Assembly: GCA_026874595.1 (NCBI GenBank)
Contig: CM049308.1
Coordinates: 13,597,501-13,661,500, forward strand
Origin: Sipunculus nudus
Lineage: Eukaryota > Annelida > Sipuncula > Golfingiida > Sipunculidae
Length of the DNA stretch: 64,000 bases
Direction of reading: 5' to 3'
The notes under the pieces are model-generated. The model saw only the letters and a list, made by a program, of their open reading frames with translations. It was not told where the DNA came from and made no database searches. Positions 61,266 through 64,000 of the stretch are shown here, piece after piece (the stretch's first letter is position 1; the number at the start of each line of letters is the position of its first letter). Both the position numbers and the translations under genes were made by a program.

Positions 61266-61492
61266 CCATATAAATTATTACCAGGAATATATGTGAAATG
61301 TATTTCTTTGGCTGATGGGGTGGTATTCTTTGATTTCTGAAACTCCAGGGACATCACTTTTCCTCTGATGGAAGCCGCCAGGACTTTGGGTGGTACTCCT
61401 TGCGGGCTGATTGTGGTGAGACCGTAGACATTGCTCTGAGACTGAAGCCCACAGTAGTGCACCTCCTCCAAACAGCAGCATGACAGCGACAT
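41830..61492 (-). CDS. KPTN: kaptin, KICSTOR complex subunit
   Basis: Twelve minus-strand exons: 61282-61492, 60366-60448, 59729-59813, 58843-58897, 58331-58406, 57300-57373, 56811-56920, 56445-56546, 54979-55063, 43722-43857, 43258-43497, 41830-41985. All junctions are GT/AG and in phase, giving 470 aa (human 436). Family blocks include [98 protein letters not shown] and [10 protein letters not shown]. The two D-x-D-G-type blocks resemble FG-GAP repeats of a beta-propeller. The extra length lies mainly in a Pro/Thr-rich insert after GTYGQ (exon 11) and an acidic tail (exon 12). KPTN with ITFG2, KICS2 and SZT2 anchors GATOR1 at lysosomes to restrain mTORC1 when nutrients are low. Intron 9 contains a whole opposite-strand gene. 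Confidence 0.95.
45281..45710 (+). repeat. 440-bp dispersed repeat R2, copy 2
   Basis: Near full-length inverse match to 12490-12930. It lies in KPTN intron 9, about 1.2 kb upstream of the nested dehydrogenase start. A short related open frame (MAFC..., LLIN.FIH) is present in both copies but has no recognisable domain. Confidence 0.8.
45840..45936 (+). other. possible 5' untranslated exon of the nested dehydrogenase
   Basis: ATATACAG|GTAAAGC at 45936 is a good donor. TTTCAG|AG immediately before the ATG at 46921 is a good acceptor, so a non-coding first exon is needed somewhere upstream. This is the best candidate seen. Its 5' end is not defined. Confidence 0.3.
46921..52495 (+). CDS. BDH1-like short-chain dehydrogenase, SDR9C type, YxxxQ
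   Basis: Exons 46921-47122, 48133-48366, 49538-49663, 50013-50197, 51384-51623 and 52385-52495 join in phase to 365 aa. Two hydrophobic segments (about 8-25 and 31-47) suggest N-terminal membrane anchoring. Then come the cofactor-binding motif TGCDSGFG (from residue 62), VNNAG (142-146), N168, S195 in VTSMNS, and Y208. The Lys expected four residues after Tyr is Gln212 (YSITQ, codon CAA at 50084-50086). DCLRLEM and [10 protein letters not shown] follow, as in BDH1. Relatives oxidise or reduce 3-hydroxybutyrate, steroids or retinol using NAD(P); the substrate here is unknown and activity is doubtful without the Lys. Two exon borders fall on motif glycines. The gene lies inside KPTN intron 9 on the opposite strand. 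Confidence 0.9.
47215..47600 (-). repeat. dispersed repeat family R1, copy 3
   Basis: The reverse complement matches copies at 6840-7100 and 8640-8950 (TCTCATGAAATTTTCAGGGC, then AAGGAATATTCACAAATGTA). It includes a CA microsatellite at 47527-47554. In intron 1 of the dehydrogenase gene. Confidence 0.65.
52596..52675 (+). repeat. short AGGTCA-bearing tandem repeat with a DR1
   Basis: Three diverged units of about 23 bp (ATAGGTCAGAGGTCACAATC and variants) lie 100-180 bp after the dehydrogenase stop codon. The first holds AGGTCA-G-AGGTCA (52596-52608), a perfect DR1 arrangement of nuclear-receptor half-sites. Function is not shown. Confidence 0.5.
52742..52747 (+). promoter_or_regulatory. candidate polyadenylation signal of the dehydrogenase
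   Basis: AATAAA occurs 247 bp after the stop codon. The next candidate is near 53800. Confidence 0.4.
54735..54930 (+). repeat. possible degenerate tRNA-derived SINE
   Basis: GGCCTGGACAGTCAAGTGG followed by TAAAACGCTTGAC has the look of a tRNA 5' half with an A-box. No B-box or tail is convincing. In KPTN intron 9. Confidence 0.25.
55404..56048. repeat. 31-bp minisatellite, about 20 copies
   Basis: The unit AGTACTGAAAAGTAACAGAAG followed by AGTACCAAAA has a 31-bp period, with a few shorter units, in KPTN intron 8. Because 31 is not a multiple of 3 and the unit lacks stops on the minus strand, three overlapping minus-strand frames of up to 230 codons are open. They encode only Phe/Leu/Tyr/Ser repeats ([15 protein letters not shown]) and are not genes. 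Confidence 0.93.
56984..57155. repeat. TGGTC-rich palindromic MITE-like remnant
   Basis: GTGAAACCTGTGTAATAAGA opens a stretch with repeated GTGGTCTTAAT and GGTGGTC blocks in both senses. Similar in style to the 16694-16856 element. In KPTN intron 6. Confidence 0.45.
61211..61262. repeat. TA-dinucleotide run
   Basis: About 25 TA units lie in KPTN intron 1, only 20 bp from the exon 1 donor. Probably polymorphic. Confidence 0.92.
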
Positions 61493-61730
61493 GTTTACAT
61501 CTGTGATGGACTAGTAAATTATTACCAATAATTTATTTGCTGTTAATTTGGAAATCTTAGAATGGAAGTTTTTAATTAGTATTGATATACGTTAATATGT
61601 TTATATGTTTATAACTCATTACTTTTGATTGAATAAAAAGTGATTTGGGTTGAATATTTTTAAATTACTCTTTTATTTGTTTTGGATAAATTGTTTGCAT
61701 ACACATAAGGTCAAGGTCCTTTCACTCAGC
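61493..61730. promoter_or_regulatory. shared KPTN/PNO1 bidirectional promoter region
   Basis: Only 238 bp separate the KPTN start codon (minus strand) from the PNO1 start codon (plus strand), so both transcription start sites and both leaders must fit in or near it. The stretch is AT-rich with no clear TATA box or CpG cluster. The bidirectional role is inferred from geometry. Confidence 0.6.
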
Positions 61731-61928
61731 ATGGCCTCGGCAGGAGAAACTGGAGACAGTACGATGGAACAACAAACCCCAAAAGATGGCAGTGAATTCA
61801 AGGAAGTTCGGACAAAATCAAGAAAACGAAAAGCGCAGACTCCGGAGGATGCAGGAACAGAGATGGACACAGCTGATTCAGAAGCCAAAAGGCCTCATTT
61901 ACCACCAATCTCAGGAGACAAGCTTACG
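61731..61928 (+). CDS. PNO1: PNO1 first exon (gene continues past the right edge)
   Basis: ATG at 61731 opens 66 codons ending in phase 0 at ACG|GTAACA. The encoded leader is acidic and Ser/Thr-rich, followed by EFKEVRTKSRKRK, then EMDTADSEAKRPHLPPISGDKL. This pattern and order match the N-terminus of PNO1 (a TQVTRKxxRRxKK-type block, MDTEEARPAKRPxFPPLxGDxL). PNO1 is a KH-domain RNA-binding partner of NOB1 in late pre-40S ribosome maturation, moving between nucleolus and cytoplasm. The KH-domain exons were not found in 61929-64000 and should lie beyond the window. Confidence 0.82.
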
Positions 61929-61973
61929 GTAACATATTATCGCTCAAAATGACACAATCACACTAGGCCGCCC

Positions 61974-62129
61974 TTATTGACACACGGGGTGTGTCAATAA
62001 GGTCAAGCTTATTGACACACGGTTTAACTGCGCATGCGTCAAATCTGTCACACTCCCGCTAGATGGCAGGGCGTTCACCGTGTGTCACTAACACCCCCCG
62101 TCGTGATACCCGAAACCGTGTGTCAATAA
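61974..62129. repeat. TTATTGACACACGG motif cluster with hairpin
   Basis: TTATTGACACACGG or its complement occurs five times in 156 bp: forward at 61974 and 62009; reverse at 61989, 62078 (one mismatch) and 62116. The first pair forms a perfect 12-bp stem with a GGG loop (61974-62000). GCGCATGCG lies between. It starts 45 bp after the PNO1 exon 1 donor. Confidence 0.75.
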
Positions 62130-63180
62130 CGCGAGTTGTTGTTACTATAGAAGGTCTTAATTACCGGGCCGTGTAGAAGTGGTAGCTTTGGACTAATCAG
62201 GTGTTACCATTGGGGTCCTTTGATCTCTGACACAAATGTTTCACATTTATAATAGTTTATTACTTTCATCGCCTAGGTATATTAATTAGTTTAAAACCTA
62301 TTTTTACTAGGCGGGGTACTACTAATTTCGGGGATGAAAATTACATCCCTGATGAAAATTATTTAACTCATTTCAAAATTTTAAATATATTCAACAATTT
62401 AAAATAAAATATAATTTACATACATATATCTCGTTTTATTCAATATCTTTTTTTCTAATCAGAAAATAATAAACAAGGATAATAGGAACAAATAAGCTTT
62501 ATTGAAATTAATACAAAATATAGAAGTTAATCATAGTTTTTTATTACTAAATATACAAACTTTATAAGCACATCGATACTGAATAATTAAATAATTGCTA
62601 TTAATCTGTAGAAGTGGATACTTTATTACTCTAATTTTAATAGAGACGTGATTACTGAGAATTTTGTCACATTCTTCTTTATGAGATGTATACTTTTCCA
62701 GATTTTCACGATGTAAAGTGGACATGTTCAAAATCAGAGAAACAAACCGAAAATGAAATTGGCTAAGTTACTACGAGCCATGGAATGGTCATATCTTTAT
62801 CAACAACTCATCATCGTGGCCTGATCGATTATAGAATAACGCGTCTTACTTTAACAAACTTAACCCTATAGCCAAGGATCAGAATGGGGTTCGAAAAAGG
62901 TCGCTCCTGTCCTGATCATATTTTTTAGTTACTTCATTATTAAATAATCGTTTGCCTCAAGGAATAGAAACACGTCGCCCTGGTAAGTGGGCATGTGCAT
63001 GCATGCAGGAAAAAAGCTGTTGATGGGTAAATATAGGAAACTACTCTTCACTCGCGGCTGTTTGGACTAAAAATTGATTACAAAATCTATAACACCATAA
63101 AAAAGTTTATACAGTAGTTATTCAGCTTATGTATGATTAAGTAATAATATTTTCACAAATTGGTTTGGGGTACTATGTGA
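62130..63180. other. PNO1 intron sequence, nothing recognised
   Basis: AT-rich sequence without exon-like frames of recognisable family, intact repeats or RNA genes. Confidence 0.4.
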
Positions 63181-63194
63181 GGTACAAGGCGATA

Positions 63195-63640
63195 TAATCC
63201 GTCACGCTGTTTAATATATATGTATTAACGGCTTAGCAGATAAAATAAAAAGCCTTATGTCGGTATAAAATCCATTTTTTATGTCCTAAAAGTTCTGATT
63301 TCCTAGCGCCTGTTGGATTGTCTTGGTCTAGTATTGAGCAATTTAAGAATTTTAAGGATACTCTACCTATATGACTCCTTTACAAATTTAAATACTGTAG
63401 TAACAGTCCTATAGATTATGCGTCTGAGTTATGGGGATATGCATAACCCCCGTCATGTGATAAAATTCAAAACAGACCACCCCGTTACCTTTTTTAGTGT
63501 TCACAGGTTCTGCATGTGTAATTGCTGCTCTAAAAGAACATGTAGATATCATTTGATTGAGATGTTACGGTTTTGGAATCACTATGGATTACACAAGTCT
63601 AACCAAGAAAGTATTCATATTGGATTATAACCTTGCAAGT
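63195..63640 (+). pseudogene. LINE reverse-transcriptase C-terminal remnant
   Basis: Pieces in shifted frames read LFNIYV, then PIDYASELWGYA (63411-63446), then DKIQNRPPRYLF (from 63460), then VHRFCMCNCC and IEMLRFWNH (63506-63590). This order matches the region after the YADD motif in many non-LTR reverse transcriptases (Y-G-x-E-x-W-G, then IQNRAxRFxLGVHR, then IExLRFWN). Stops and frameshifts show it is dead. It lies in the PNO1 first intron. Confidence 0.5.
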
Positions 63641-64000
63641 CGCGGATAACTGAGTGCTCAGATGCAAAGAAGTAAGATACTCGAATCCATTGATGTATAT
63701 TAATACACACATATAATGAAATAGCGCCGCATTGCCAACGTAATCTGAACCAGAAGTTACGTTCTGATAATCAACAAAAATGGCTTGAACAATACCGATC
63801 AGTTCTGAAATTAAGATTTTTTTATCAGCACTCAGTGCACGGCACATATTTAAGTATATACGTAAAAAGTATATGGCCCGATCGACGACAGCAAAGTTCA
63901 GTACACTTGCTCGGCTTTGGTGTGGGATACTTGGGCTGAGAAGTGAAACTGACAGATTTCAGACACCATATATAGGCTGATACCACCAAATAATTAAATA

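Overview
This is nuclear DNA of an invertebrate animal: AT-rich, intron-dense, with GT-AG introns of 0.2 to 11 kb and many small DNA transposons, SINE and LINE remnants. The protein families and repeat styles fit a lophotrochozoan, most likely a marine mollusc such as a bivalve. That assignment is inference; there is no rRNA or mitochondrial marker here. There is no bacterial, phage or CRISPR content.

Layout. (1) 1-2736: mostly unrecognised sequence with a tRNA-like fragment and a candidate last exon of a gene lying off the left edge. (2) 3309-18734, plus strand: a 12-exon LRRC74-like leucine-rich-repeat gene, 496 aa as joined, whose introns are full of mobile elements. (3) 18735-24999: a gene-free transposon area with a repeatedly used motif TCAACTCCGTTACA, interrupted by a hAT-type element with a perfect 8-bp target duplication. 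(4) 25000-36447, minus strand: FCF1, an 8-exon PIN-domain factor of 18S rRNA maturation, 197 aa as joined. One exon is partly copied four times in the preceding intron. (5) 36448-41829: an intergenic stretch with repeats and a LINE reverse-transcriptase remnant. (6) 41830-61492, minus strand: KPTN (kaptin), 12 exons, 470 aa, a KICSTOR subunit. Its 11-kb ninth intron holds a complete plus-strand short-chain dehydrogenase gene (46921-52495, 6 exons, 365 aa, BDH1-like). (7) 61731 to the right edge: first exon of PNO1, head to head with KPTN across 238 bp, followed by intron sequence with a cluster of TTATTGACACACGG motifs and a LINE relic.

All joined gene models keep reading frame through every GT/AG junction, and predicted lengths agree with the known families. 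FCF1 and PNO1 both act in small ribosomal subunit assembly, and KPTN acts in lysosomal mTORC1 control. Their proximity may be chance; only the KPTN-PNO1 pair is likely to share a promoter.

The observations most worth a second look are: the catalytic Lys-to-Gln change in the nested dehydrogenase; tandem partial-exon duplications with the same 116-bp period in two unrelated genes (LRRC74-like exon 1 and FCF1 exon 4); the TCAACTCCGTTACA region; a 1.6-kb element with long inverted arms built on TCGTACGTACGA palindromes; and the hairpin-forming motif cluster beside PNO1 exon 1.
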